NCBI GenBank assembly: GCA_017443805.1
Contig: JAFSXY010000024.1
Coordinates: forward strand, 1 to 32,463
DNA length: 32,463 bases
DNA from: Clostridia bacterium
Lineage (GTDB): Bacteria > Bacillota > Clostridia > Oscillospirales > Acutalibacteraceae
Direction: 5' to 3'
Position numbers and translations under genes: made by a program. Of this stretch, positions 23,954 through 31,498 are shown in pieces. The notes below the pieces were generated by a model. It saw nothing but the letters and a program-made list of their open reading frames with translations. It had not been told where the DNA came from and did not search any database. The first letter of the stretch is position 1. Each line of letters opens with the position of its first letter.

Positions 23954-23982
23954 ATTGTAACACCGCCCGAAAAAAATAGCAA
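23954..23982 (-). promoter_or_regulatory. Promoter of the isomerase-like gene
   Basis: Minus strand TTGCTA (23977-23982), a 17-nt spacer and TACAAT (23954-23959), 31 bp before the ATG at 23923. Confidence 0.65.
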
Positions 23983-24002
23983 GCAGCAAATTCAAACGGC
24001 TC

Positions 24003-24018
24003 TCTTTTACGTAAAAGA
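24003..24018. promoter_or_regulatory. 16-bp perfect palindrome, candidate operator
   Basis: TCTTTTACGTAAAAGA is a perfect palindrome midway between the divergent isomerase-like and GH78-like genes, upstream of both promoters. It has the form of a repressor or activator site. With no loop it is unlikely to be a terminator. Confidence 0.5.
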
Positions 24019-24052
24019 CGGCTTTTTTTACTTTTTTTACAGCTTTGTCCCT

Positions 24053-24058
24053 TATAAT
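24053..24058 (+). promoter_or_regulatory. -10 box of the GH78-like gene
   Basis: TATAAT at 24053-24058, 82 bp before the ATG at 24140. No good -35 hexamer is seen at 16-18 nt upstream (only T-rich sequence), which would fit an activator-dependent promoter using the palindrome at 24003-24018. Confidence 0.45.
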
Positions 24059-24139
24059 CAACTTAAAATGGTTGTTCGCTCTTGCAAAACAGAGCGTTTC
24101 ATATTACAATATGCCCATCTGGGAAAACGGAGAAAAAAG

Positions 24140-26272
24140 ATGAAGGATTTTCGCTTTACGGCTGCAAAGCCCGTCTGGATCAAAGACAGGGAAACACAGA
24201 TGAACGTTTCCCTGCTGCTGCGCGCGGTGCTGCCGCGGGAGAGCGGCGCCGTACTGCGGATTGCCGCCCATTCAAGATATCAAATATTTATAAACGGCGC
24301 TTTTTTTGCGGACGGTCCGGCCCGCGCGGCCCACGGCATTTACCGCGGCGCGTCTGTTTTGCTTTCCTCCGCGCTGACGGAGGAAGAAAACGTCGTCTGC
24401 ATTCTTATCACAGGCTACAACATCAACAGCTTTTATCTGCTGGACGAGCCGAGCTTTGTCTGTGCGGAAATAGAAGAAAACGGGAATATCCCGTACGCCA
24501 CAGGCACGGCGCATCCGTTTGAGGCTATACAGGACGAACACCGCCTGCAGCGGGTGCAAAGATATTCCTTCCAACGGCCCTTTACCGAGTGCTACTTATA
24601 CGACGCGTTTTATGATCTTTTTCGTACGGATCCCGCTTTTAAGGGAACGCCCTGCGTGACGGAACCGACGGAAGAAAAACATTTTATCGAAACGGACACA
24701 CCCGCGTGCGACTACGCCGAACGCACGGCGCAGACTGTTTGCAATCGCGGCGAAACGGTCCCCGAAGAAAAGCCGGAGCCATATCGGGACCGCAGCTTAA
24801 ACGGAGTGGACGGCAAAATCATCAAGGGCTTCCCGGAAGCAGAGCTGGAATGCGGCGTGATCAACGAGCTGCGCACAAAGCGTTCAAGGATCCTTGACGC
24901 AAGCAGCGCTCCCGCAAAGCCCCTGACGCTGAACGCCGACAGCTTTGCCGTTTTTGATATGGGCGGAAACACCACAGGACTGATCCGCCTGCGCCTGACA
25001 GCCGGACAGAACGCCGTGATCTACGCCGTATTCAGCGAGATTCTGTCGGATGCGGGCGTACCGCAGCCCGGCCACAGCGGCTGTGCGAACGCGGTAAAAT
25101 GGACGCTGCAGGGCGGAAGAGCTTACGACCTTGTAAGCTTTGAACCTTATACCTACCGTTACATCCAGATCCTTTCCATAGACGCACCGTGTACCGTCGA
25201 CAGCGTTTCACAGTATATGGTCTGCTTTCCGGAAGCGGCGCTGACAGAACGTATCCGTATGGATACGCCTCAGCTGCAGGCAGTTTACGACGCCGCAGTG
25301 GAAACGTTCCGGCAGAACGCCACGGACATTTTTATGGACTGTCCCTCCCGCGAACGCGGCGGCTGGCTTTGCGACAGCTTTTTTACCGCGCGGGCGGAAT
25401 ACGCTTTAACCGGGGAAAGCCGCGTGGAGCGCGCTTTTCTTGAAAACTTTATCGTGGCGCCGGAGCTGACGTCGCTTCCCACAGGCATGCTGCCGATGTG
25501 CTATCCGGGCGACCACCCGGACGGCGCCTATATTCCGAATTGGGCCATGTGGTTCGCGTTGGAATTAGAAGAATACGTCGCCCGCAGCGGCGACAGGGCC
25601 CTTGCTGAAGCGGCAAAGACAAAGCTTTACGGGCTTGCGTCCTTTTTACAGACTTATGAAAACGAAGAGCATCTGCTTGCAAAACTGGACGGCTGGGTCT
25701 TTGTGGAATGGTCAAAAGCAAACGATTACACACAGGATATCAATTACCCCACCAATATGCTTTACGCAAGATTCTTGGAAAGTCTGACGGCGCTCTACAA
25801 AGACAGTTATTTTGCAGACAAAGCGCAAAAAATCAAAGAAGCGGTCCGACGGCAGTCCTTTGACGGCGTATTTTTTGTGGACAACGCACTGCTTTCAGAC
25901 GGCAAAGCCCGTCCTACGCGCAACCGCACGGAAACCGCCCAGTATTACGCTTTTTTTACGGGCGTCGCCACGCCGGAACAGGATCCGGACCTGTATCGGA
26001 CGCTCCTTTCCGATTTCGGTCCCGGCCGAAAACAGACCGGCGCCTATCCGGATATCGCGCCGTCCAACGCCTTTATCGGCAACTACCTCCGCCTGGAGCT
26101 TCTGTTCCGCACAGGGAAATACAGACAGCTGACCGACGAGATCGCTGCGTTCTTTTTGCCCATGGCGATGCAAACCGGCACACTTTGGGAACACATGGAA
26201 AACGGCGCGTCCTGCTGTCACGGGTTTGCCTCCGGCGTGCTGTACTGGCTGCATGCGCTCAAACGCTCCTGA
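24140..26272 (+). CDS. GH78-like alpha-L-rhamnosidase
   Basis: A 710-aa protein of the bacterial alpha-L-rhamnosidase (GH78) type, releasing rhamnose from plant glycosides or pectin fragments. The ATG at 24140 has GGAG 7 nt upstream; longer in-frame starts lack a site. The N-terminal part (1-330) holds beta domains, including a carbohydrate-binding-like segment (AHSRYQIFINGAFFADGPA) and GGNTTGLIRLRLT. The C-terminal (alpha/alpha)6 barrel (about 380-710) carries DCPSRERGGWLCDSF, equivalent to the GH78 DCPQRDERLGWxGD motif, and TLWEHMENGASCCHGFASG, equivalent to the WE...SxNHxxxG motif. No signal peptide is seen, so it is probably cytoplasmic. Several canonical residues differ, so substrate specificity is uncertain. 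Confidence 0.83.
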   Translation: MKDFRFTAAKPVWIKDRETQMNVSLLLRAVLPRESGAVLRIAAHSRYQIFINGAFFADGPARAAHGIYRGASVLLSSALTEEENVVCILITGYNINSFYLLDEPSFVCAEIEENGNIPYATGTAHPFEAIQDEHRLQRVQRYSFQRPFTECYLYDAFYDLFRTDPAFKGTPCVTEPTEEKHFIETDTPACDYAERTAQTVCNRGETVPEEKPEPYRDRSLNGVDGKIIKGFPEAELECGVINELRTKRSRILDASSAPAKPLTLNADSFAVFDMGGNTTGLIRLRLTAGQNAVIYAVFSEILSDAGVPQPGHSGCANAVKWTLQGGRAYDLVSFEPYTYRYIQILSIDAPCTVDSVSQYMVCFPEAALTERIRMDTPQLQAVYDAAVETFRQNATDIFMDCPSRERGGWLCDSFFTARAEYALTGESRVERAFLENFIVAPELTSLPTGMLPMCYPGDHPDGAYIPNWAMWFALELEEYVARSGDRALAEAAKTKLYGLASFLQTYENEEHLLAKLDGWVFVEWSKANDYTQDINYPTNMLYARFLESLTALYKDSYFADKAQKIKEAVRRQSFDGVFFVDNALLSDGKARPTRNRTETAQYYAFFTGVATPEQDPDLYRTLLSDFGPGRKQTGAYPDIAPSNAFIGNYLRLELLFRTGKYRQLTDEIAAFFLPMAMQTGTLWEHMENGASCCHGFASGVLYWLHALKRS

Positions 26273-26286
26273 GCCGTCTTTTTTTC

Positions 26287-26341
26287 CAGTCAAATATTCG
26301 TTCGTTTTTTCAGTCAAATTTGTTCGTTTTTTCAGTCAAAT
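26287..26341 (+). repeat. Three direct repeats of CAGTCAAAT
   Basis: CAGTCAAAT occurs at 26287, 26311 and 26333, separated by TTCGTTTTTT-containing spacers, giving near-tandem 22-24 bp units. The stretch TTCGTTCGTTTTTTC (26297-26311) is also present at 14511-14525 beside the AGCTAAATT array. It lies between the GH78-like stop and the next promoter. Confidence 0.6.
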
Positions 26342-26348
26342 TTGGCAA

Positions 26349-26377
26349 TTGACAATTTGCAAATATCGTTGTATTAT
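26349..26377 (+). promoter_or_regulatory. Promoter of the Thr-rich protein operon
   Basis: TTGACA (26349-26354), a 17-nt spacer and TATTAT (26372-26377), 33 bp before the ATG at 26410. An imperfect 23-bp palindrome (26341-26363) overlaps the -35 and could be an operator. Confidence 0.75.
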
Positions 26378-26409
26378 ATAAATAATTAACGCAAAAAAAG
26401 GGGAAGAAA

Positions 26410-27183
26410 ATGAGAAACAATAAATTTTTGGCAATCGTTCTGGCGTTCATGCTGCTGCTTGTGCCGCTCACAGTCACAGCGTCCGCATCGGGCCTTACCT
26501 CCATTTTTTCCGATCTGCTCTCCGGCTTATTTGACAGCGACTCCGGCTCTTTCAATCTCGGCGATCTGAGTCTGGACTTCAATACGATCCGGGAAAAACT
26601 GGGCCCTATCTTCGCCAACAACGGGATCGACATTTCAAAATATTCCAACTCCTCTCTTGCGGAGCTGATCGCCAAGATCATCGGCTCCGATAACCCCGAA
26701 GACGTCGACTGGTCCAAATTTTTGTCCGGCGGGACCATGAGCGACGACCTGCTTGACGCGATCACAAAGTATATCATCGCAGCTACGCCCACCACAACGG
26801 AAGCCACCACAACGGAACCCACAACGGCGGACCCCGCGGCCACGACGGCGCCTTCCACGACGGTGCCCACCACCGCGGCTCCCGTAGAGGTCGTTACGAC
26901 CATCGTTTACGTCTATCAGGGCGCGCAGACCTATGTCACGCCCAGCACAACGGCGCCGCCCGAGGAGGTTTACACCTATTCCTACGTAGAGCCCGATACG
27001 GTCGTCGTGCCCGAAATTACCACGCAGACATTTGCGCCCGTGGTCGTAGATGATGAAAAAACCACCGAAACCACCGGCTCCGACGGTTTTTCGGTCAAGA
27101 CCGTGATCGGGATCGCACTGCTTGTACTTTCGCTGGTCGCCGTAGTCGTAGTGGCGGTCATTTTGAAAAAGAATAAGGTTTAA
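26410..27183 (+). CDS. Surface protein: signal peptide, Thr-rich linker, C-terminal membrane anchor
   Basis: A 257-aa protein of unknown function. It has a Sec signal peptide (MRNNKFLAIVLAFMLLLV..., cleavage near TASA-SG), then a small helical domain (about 28-125: FSDLLSGLFDSDSG, KLGPIFANNGIDISKY, ELIAKIIGSDNPEDVDW). A Thr/Pro/Ala-rich low-complexity linker follows (about 126-165 and 180-220), as in wall-spanning stalks. It ends in one transmembrane helix (TVIGIALLVLSLVAVVVVAVIL) and KKNKV. There is no LPxTG sorting motif, so anchoring is by the membrane helix. The GGGGAAG ribosome binding site is close to the ATG. The stop overlaps the next ATG by 1 nt. Confidence 0.82.
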   Translation: MRNNKFLAIVLAFMLLLVPLTVTASASGLTSIFSDLLSGLFDSDSGSFNLGDLSLDFNTIREKLGPIFANNGIDISKYSNSSLAELIAKIIGSDNPEDVDWSKFLSGGTMSDDLLDAITKYIIAATPTTTEATTTEPTTADPAATTAPSTTVPTTAAPVEVVTTIVYVYQGAQTYVTPSTTAPPEEVYTYSYVEPDTVVVPEITTQTFAPVVVDDEKTTETTGSDGFSVKTVIGIALLVLSLVAVVVVAVILKKNKV

Positions 27184-27923
27184 TGGAAGTTTCCCTTTCC
27201 CCGCAGGAACATATTGAGCATATGAACGGCCGTCTGCAATTGGTGGTGTCCCCCGAATACACGTTCGGGACGGATGCGCTGTTGCTGGCGGCCTTTGCCA
27301 TGCCGAAACCGAACGACCGGAGCTGCGACTTCGGCACCGGCTGCGGCATTATTCCCTTTTTTTGGCTTTCCAAAGGCGTAAAGGAAGCTTACGCAGTGGA
27401 AATCCAGGAAAACGCCGTCCGGCTGGCCGAGCGCTCCGCCGCGCTTTCCGGCGTTGAGGACAGACTGCACCTTTTTCACGCGGATCTGCGCAGTTTGGAC
27501 GGCCTGCTCCCCGCAGGGAGGTTTGACTGCGTGACCATGAACCCGCCCTACACCCGCCGCGGGCACGGGATCCAAAGCCGCTCCGAGGCGGAAAAAACCG
27601 CACGTCACGAGGATTCGCTTACGCTTGCGGACGCGGCGCAAAGTGCGAAAAAACTGTTGAAATTCGGCGGCAGGTTCTGTATCTGCCTGCGGCCGGACAG
27701 GCTGCCGGAAGCGGTCTGTACCCTGCGCGCGGCGGGACTAGAGCCCAAGCGCCTGCGCTTTGCGGCGTATGCACAGGGCAAAACGCCGTGGCTGTTTTTA
27801 TTGGAGGGACAAAAAGGGCGCAATCCCGGCATGAAGATCGAACCGGAGCTGTATATCCGCACGCAGACCGGCGCTTATTCGGACGAGATGCAGGACATAT
27901 TACAACCGTACGGAAAGGACTGA
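27183..27923 (+). CDS. TrmN6-like tRNA/RNA adenine-N6 methyltransferase
   Basis: A 246-aa class I SAM-dependent methyltransferase resembling TrmN6/YabB (tRNA1(Val) A37 N6-methylation). The start segment EHIEHMNGRLQLVVSPEYTFGTDALLLAAFA is typical of the group. SAM-binding motif I is CDFGTGCGIIP, motif II carries the acidic VEIQEN, and the catalytic N-P-P-Y is in MNPPYTRRGHG. Its ATG overlaps the TAA of the Thr-rich protein gene by 1 nt and rsmI begins 4 nt after its stop; a TrmN6-like gene next to rsmI is a common Firmicutes arrangement. The extreme C-terminus (after LLEGQKG) is an added tail. Confidence 0.88.
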   Translation: MEVSLSPQEHIEHMNGRLQLVVSPEYTFGTDALLLAAFAMPKPNDRSCDFGTGCGIIPFFWLSKGVKEAYAVEIQENAVRLAERSAALSGVEDRLHLFHADLRSLDGLLPAGRFDCVTMNPPYTRRGHGIQSRSEAEKTARHEDSLTLADAAQSAKKLLKFGGRFCICLRPDRLPEAVCTLRAAGLEPKRLRFAAYAQGKTPWLFLLEGQKGRNPGMKIEPELYIRTQTGAYSDEMQDILQPYGKD

Positions 27924-27927
27924 CCTT

Positions 27928-28761
27928 ATGGCTGGCACATTATATATCGTTGGAACGCCCATCGGCAATCTGGGCGACATTTCTCCCCGCGCGCTTGAAA
28001 CGCTGCGCACGGCGGACTTTATCGCCGCCGAGGACACCCGCGTCACATTAAAGCTTTTAAATCATTTTGATATTAAAAACAAGCTGACAAGCTACCATGA
28101 ACACAACCGCGCCGAAAAGGGACCGGATATTCTTTCCCGCCTGCTTGCCGGAGAAAGCTGCGCGCTGGTCACGGACGCCGGCATGCCCGCCATTTCCGAC
28201 CCCGGACAGGATCTGGTTCGGCTCTGCAGGGAACATAATATCCCGGTGCAGGCTGTGCCCGGCCCAAGCGCCGTTGTGACCGCGCTGGCGCTTTCCGGCC
28301 TGGACGTTTCCCGTTTTTCTTTTGAAGGATTTTTGAGCGTCAACAAACCAAAGCGCAGGGCGCATCTGGAAGAGATCAAAACCGAACGCAAGACCATGGT
28401 TTTTTATGAAGCGCCGCACAAGCTTGCCGCTACGCTGCACGACCTGTACCTCGCGCTGGGCGACCGCAATATCGCCATTATCAAAGAGCTGACCAAGATC
28501 CACGAGCACTGCGAGCGGACCACGCTTGCAGAAGCGGACGGCAAATATGACGGCGTAAAGCTGAAGGGGGAGTACGTGATCGTTATCGAGGCAAAATCGC
28601 GTGACGCGCTGACGGATAAGGAAACGCAGCGGGATCCGGTCATGCTGGCAAAATCGTATGTTGCCGCAGGCGACAGTGTGAATGAAGCCGCCAAAAAGGC
28701 GGCAAAAGAGACCGGAGCAAAAAAAGGAGAGATCTACCGCGCACTGATAGAAAATCCGTAA
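27928..28761 (+). CDS. rsmI: 16S rRNA (cytidine1402-2'-O)-methyltransferase RsmI
   Basis: RsmI 2'-O-methylates C1402 of 16S rRNA in the decoding centre. The 277-aa product fits the tetrapyrrole-methylase-fold family: GTLYIVGTPIGNLGDISPRA at the N-terminus, AAEDTRVTLKLLNHF, LVTDAGMPAISDPG and VQAVPGPSAVVTALALSGL, all strongly conserved. The C-terminal small helical domain (KKAAKETGAKKGEIYRALIE) is present. The ATG follows the TrmN6-like stop by 4 nt with AAGGAC upstream. A terminator follows 5 bp after the stop. Confidence 0.96.
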   Translation: MAGTLYIVGTPIGNLGDISPRALETLRTADFIAAEDTRVTLKLLNHFDIKNKLTSYHEHNRAEKGPDILSRLLAGESCALVTDAGMPAISDPGQDLVRLCREHNIPVQAVPGPSAVVTALALSGLDVSRFSFEGFLSVNKPKRRAHLEEIKTERKTMVFYEAPHKLAATLHDLYLALGDRNIAIIKELTKIHEHCERTTLAEADGKYDGVKLKGEYVIVIEAKSRDALTDKETQRDPVMLAKSYVAAGDSVNEAAKKAAKETGAKKGEIYRALIENP

Positions 28762-28766
28762 AAAGA

Positions 28767-28796
28767 AAAGCCCGCCGATGGCGGGCTTTCCTTTGG
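28767..28796 (+). terminator. Terminator after rsmI
   Basis: AAAGCCCGCC (28767-28776) and GGCGGGCTTT (28780-28789) form a 10-bp perfect stem with loop GAT, followed by a short T-containing tail (CCTTT). Confidence 0.85.
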
Positions 28797-28868
28797 GGAA
28801 GAGAAAATATAAAAGGAGAAATCTGTTTGAGGCGGCTTCTCACCGCATATTCAATATAACGCACGTAC

Positions 28869-28895
28869 TTTACAAACAAACGACAACTTTGTAAA
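28869..28895. other. Inverted repeat TTTACAAA...TTTGTAAA
   Basis: An 8-bp arm pair (28869-28876 and 28888-28895) separated by 11 nt in the AT-rich gap between convergent rsmI and prfB. It could be a protein-binding site; no gene start lies nearby. Confidence 0.3.
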
Positions 28896-28950
28896 CAAAA
28901 AATAAACGTTTTGTCATAAAGAAAAGCGATTTTGACAAATTCTTGTCATA

Positions 28951-28980
28951 TTTACACGAAATAAAATGAAAATGTATAAT
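28951..28980 (+). promoter_or_regulatory. Orphan promoter-like sequence
   Basis: TTTACA (28951-28956), an 18-nt spacer and TATAAT (28975-28980) with TG upstream. TGACAA-ATTC-TTGTCA (28933-28948) is an inverted repeat just before it. It points into the 3' end of prfB on the opposite strand, so no obvious coding target exists. It could drive an antisense or small RNA, or be chance in AT-rich DNA. Confidence 0.3.
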
Positions 28981-29014
28981 TTTCAAAAAAAAGGGCCTGT
29001 CGCGCCGTCTCGCT

Positions 29015-30145
29015 TTATTCCGACTTTTCGCCCTCAAGCTTCGCAAGCGACTGCATTTTGAGATAAGCGTTGATAAAACCGTCCAGATCGCCGTCCATCA
29101 CAGCGTTGATATTGCCGTTTTCAAATCCGGTACGGTGATCCTTGACCAACGTATAGGGCATAAAAACATAGGAGCGGATCTGGCTGCCCCAGCCGATCTC
29201 TTTTTGATCGCCTTTGATATCGTTGATCGTGTCCAGATGCTCCCGCTCTTTGATCTCAATCAGCTTGGATTTGAGCATCGTCATAGCGACATCGCGGTTT
29301 TGGTACTGGCTCCGCTCTACCTGACAGGAAACGACGATACCGGTGGGAATGTGCGTCAAACGCACGGCGGAAGAGGTTTTGTTGACCTTTTGGCCGCCCG
29401 CGCCGGAGGCACGGTAAACGTCCATCTTGATATCCTCGGGACGGATATCCACCTCGATCGTTTCATCGATCTCCGGCATGACTTCCAGCGAGGCAAAGGA
29501 GGTATGCCGCCGGCCGGAAGCGTCAAAGGGCGACACGCGCACCAAACGGTGGATGCCCATTTCGCTTTTGAGGTACCCGAACGCGTTCTCGCCCTCGATC
29601 AGGATCACGGCGGACTTGATGCCGGCCTCCTCGCCGTCCAGATAATCGATGGTGGTGGTCTTAAAGCCGTGCCGTTCGCCCCAGCGGTGGTACATCCGGA
29701 ACAGCATCAGCGCCCAGTCCTGCGCCTCGGTGCCGCCTGCACCGGCGTGGAAAGTGAGAATTGCATTCTTGGAGTCGTACTCACCGGAAAGCAGCGTATC
29801 CAGCGTTTGTTTTTCGATCTCTTCCTTAACGCGTTTCACACCCTCTTCACACTCGGCAAGCATGCTTTCATCTTCTTCCTCATTGCCCATTTCAATGAGA
29901 GTAAGCGTATCTTCGTATTCATTTTTCAGGTCGGTATAGCGTTTGACCTTGTTTTTCATTCCCGCAAGCTTTTGCAGGATCTTATTCGACTCCGCAACGT
30001 TGTTCCAGAAACCCTCAGCAGCGGTTTCCGCCTCCAGGCGCTCGATCTCCGCGTTCAGCTCCGAAAGACCGATCGCGGAAGCAAGCTCCTTCAGGGGCCT
30101 TTCACTCTCCAGAAGCGAAAGTCTTAATTCTTCATATTCCAGCAT
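29015..30145 (-). CDS. prfB: Peptide chain release factor 2, without programmed frameshift
   Basis: RF2 releases the peptide at UGA and UAA stops. The 376-aa product is continuous. It has the helical N-terminal domain, the stop-recognition SPF motif (205-207, VSPFDASG), the catalytic GGQ (250-252 in RASGAGGQKVNKTSSAVRL) and C-terminal domain 4. Most bacterial prfB genes need a +1 frameshift at CUU-UGA-C near codon 25; here codon 27 is CTT followed by TCG (30062-30067) and the frame is open. The ATG has AAAGGATT upstream and a near-consensus promoter at 30239-30267. It converges with rsmI; an eight-T run lies downstream at 28985-28992, but its stem is weak. Confidence 0.96.
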   Translation of the reverse strand: MLEYEELRLSLLESERPLKELASAIGLSELNAEIERLEAETAAEGFWNNVAESNKILQKLAGMKNKVKRYTDLKNEYEDTLTLIEMGNEEEDESMLAECEEGVKRVKEEIEKQTLDTLLSGEYDSKNAILTFHAGAGGTEAQDWALMLFRMYHRWGERHGFKTTTIDYLDGEEAGIKSAVILIEGENAFGYLKSEMGIHRLVRVSPFDASGRRHTSFASLEVMPEIDETIEVDIRPEDIKMDVYRASGAGGQKVNKTSSAVRLTHIPTGIVVSCQVERSQYQNRDVAMTMLKSKLIEIKEREHLDTINDIKGDQKEIGWGSQIRSYVFMPYTLVKDHRTGFENGNINAVMDGDLDGFINAYLKMQSLAKLEGEKSE

Positions 30146-30238
30146 AATAGAATCCTTTCAAAAAACGATTTATTCCTTAAAAAAACCGTACCAGTCTACA
30201 TGATCCCGTTCCTCATCGTTTGCAATTCTTTTTCTACT

Positions 30239-30267
30239 ATTATATTGTATCCTCTCCACCGTGTCAA
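30239..30267 (-). promoter_or_regulatory. Promoter of prfB
   Basis: Minus strand TTGACA (30262-30267), a 17-nt spacer and TATAAT (30239-30244); both hexamers match consensus exactly. It lies 94 bp before the ATG. Confidence 0.88.
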
Positions 30268-30326
30268 ATACTTTTCAACAATTCATAAAAATATGCAAAA
30301 TAATCTGCGTTTCTTGCCGAATGATA

Positions 30327-30355
30327 TTGAATTTTTTTTCATTATTGTATAGAAT
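30327..30355 (+). promoter_or_regulatory. Promoter of the RING/zinc-ribbon gene
   Basis: TTGAAT (30327-30332), a 17-nt spacer and TAGAAT (30350-30355), 37 bp before the ATG at 30392. Confidence 0.6.
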
Positions 30356-30391
30356 ATTGAAAGATATACTTATCGAAAGGATAAACAGATC

Positions 30392-31462
30392 ATGAAATAT
30401 ACCGGCATTTCCTGCGTTTTCTGCGCACGCCCTTTCTCGGAAACCGACGACGTCGTCGTCTGTCCCGTATGCGGCGCGCCGCACCACCGCGCCTGCTGGC
30501 AGCAGCACGGACGCTGCGCCTGCGAAGCCGCGCATGCATCCGGCTTTACCTGGGCATCCCCCGTACAGCCGGAGCCTGAAAAACCCGAAAAAGAAGTCCG
30601 TTTTAAGAACGGGGAGGGCGTTGTTGTCTGTCCGAACTGCGGAACCGAAAATTTTGAAAACGATATGTATTGCCTGCGCTGCGGCGCAAAGCTGCACGAT
30701 GACAGCGGCGCACGCGTCTACCACCCCTACGACGAAACGCAGACCGGTTTCCAAAGACAGGAACTGATCAATGATTTCAACCGCTTCGGCGGCCTTGATC
30801 CGAATTCGCTTGTCGACGGCGTTCCCGTGTGCGAGTATTCGGACTACGTGGGCGGCGGCACACCCGGCCGTATCATCCGGAAGGTCTCCGGCTCCGAGCG
30901 CTACGGCCGCAAGGTCGTATGGCACGCGCCGGCATTTTTCTTCGGGCCTATCTGGTTTTTCTTTCGCAAAATGAAAAAAGAGGGGCTGCTGCTGTCGCTC
31001 GTACTGATCCTGCTGGCAGCCGCCGTCGGCATTCTGCAGATCAACGACGCGTTTGTCGATTATGTAAAAGGGACCATGGAGGCTACTCTTTCCGTCATGA
31101 ACGGAGAAGCGGATATCGAAACGTACCGGGATACGCTCTATACCCTGGCGGAAACTTATCAGACTACCGTGCTTACGGGCGCGGACGCCGTAAAAGAACG
31201 CGTCGGCTTGCTGCTTCAATACGTCATCATGATCGGTTCCCCGCTGTTCTCCGGCCTTTTCGGAATGTATTTTTACCGCAAACACGTACGGCGTGAGATC
31301 GAAAAGATCCGGGAACGCTGTACAGACCTTCCCTCCTACCGGGCAACGCTGCAGCATGAGGGCGGCACCTCCGCCGGACTTGCGGTGATCGGCGTCGTTC
31401 TTGCGCTTGCCGCCTTTTTCTGCATGGACTACCTGCCTGCGCTGATCGCCCTGCTGCGGTAA
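30392..31462 (+). CDS. RING-like/zinc-ribbon membrane protein
   Basis: A 356-aa protein with two metal-binding modules and membrane segments. Residues 8-45 show a prokaryotic RING-finger-like pattern: CVFC, then CPVCGAPHHRACW and CAC. A second zinc ribbon at about 79-100 has CPNCGTEN...CLRCGAKL. A charged linker leads to a region WHAPAFFFGPIWFFFRKMKKEGL followed by a transmembrane helix (LLLSLVLILLAAAVGIL). A helical loop follows, then two more hydrophobic segments near the C-terminus (YVIMIGSPLFSGLFGMYFY and AVIGVVLALAAFFCM). The WHAPAFFFGPIWFFFRK part resembles DUF2628-type membrane proteins. Function unknown. AAAGGAT precedes the ATG. galU follows after 36 nt. Confidence 0.82.
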   Translation: MKYTGISCVFCARPFSETDDVVVCPVCGAPHHRACWQQHGRCACEAAHASGFTWASPVQPEPEKPEKEVRFKNGEGVVVCPNCGTENFENDMYCLRCGAKLHDDSGARVYHPYDETQTGFQRQELINDFNRFGGLDPNSLVDGVPVCEYSDYVGGGTPGRIIRKVSGSERYGRKVVWHAPAFFFGPIWFFFRKMKKEGLLLSLVLILLAAAVGILQINDAFVDYVKGTMEATLSVMNGEADIETYRDTLYTLAETYQTTVLTGADAVKERVGLLLQYVIMIGSPLFSGLFGMYFYRKHVRREIEKIRERCTDLPSYRATLQHEGGTSAGLAVIGVVLALAAFFCMDYLPALIALLR

Positions 31463-31498
31463 TTGCGGGCGCAAAAAAAAGAAAGGAACCGACCGACC

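Noticed and set aside
24003-24018. Palindrome read as a terminator before the T-rich stretch
   Set aside because: The palindrome has no loop, the stem is AT-rich, and it lies between divergent genes where no transcript needs ending.
28822-28859. 10-codon TTG-started ORF after AAGGAG (possible leader peptide)
   Set aside because: It is too short to support, no gene follows that it could regulate, and it lies after the rsmI terminator.
28966-29061. 31-codon ORF after the orphan promoter
   Set aside because: There is no ribosome binding site, it is antisense to the prfB end, and its -10 box lies inside the ORF.
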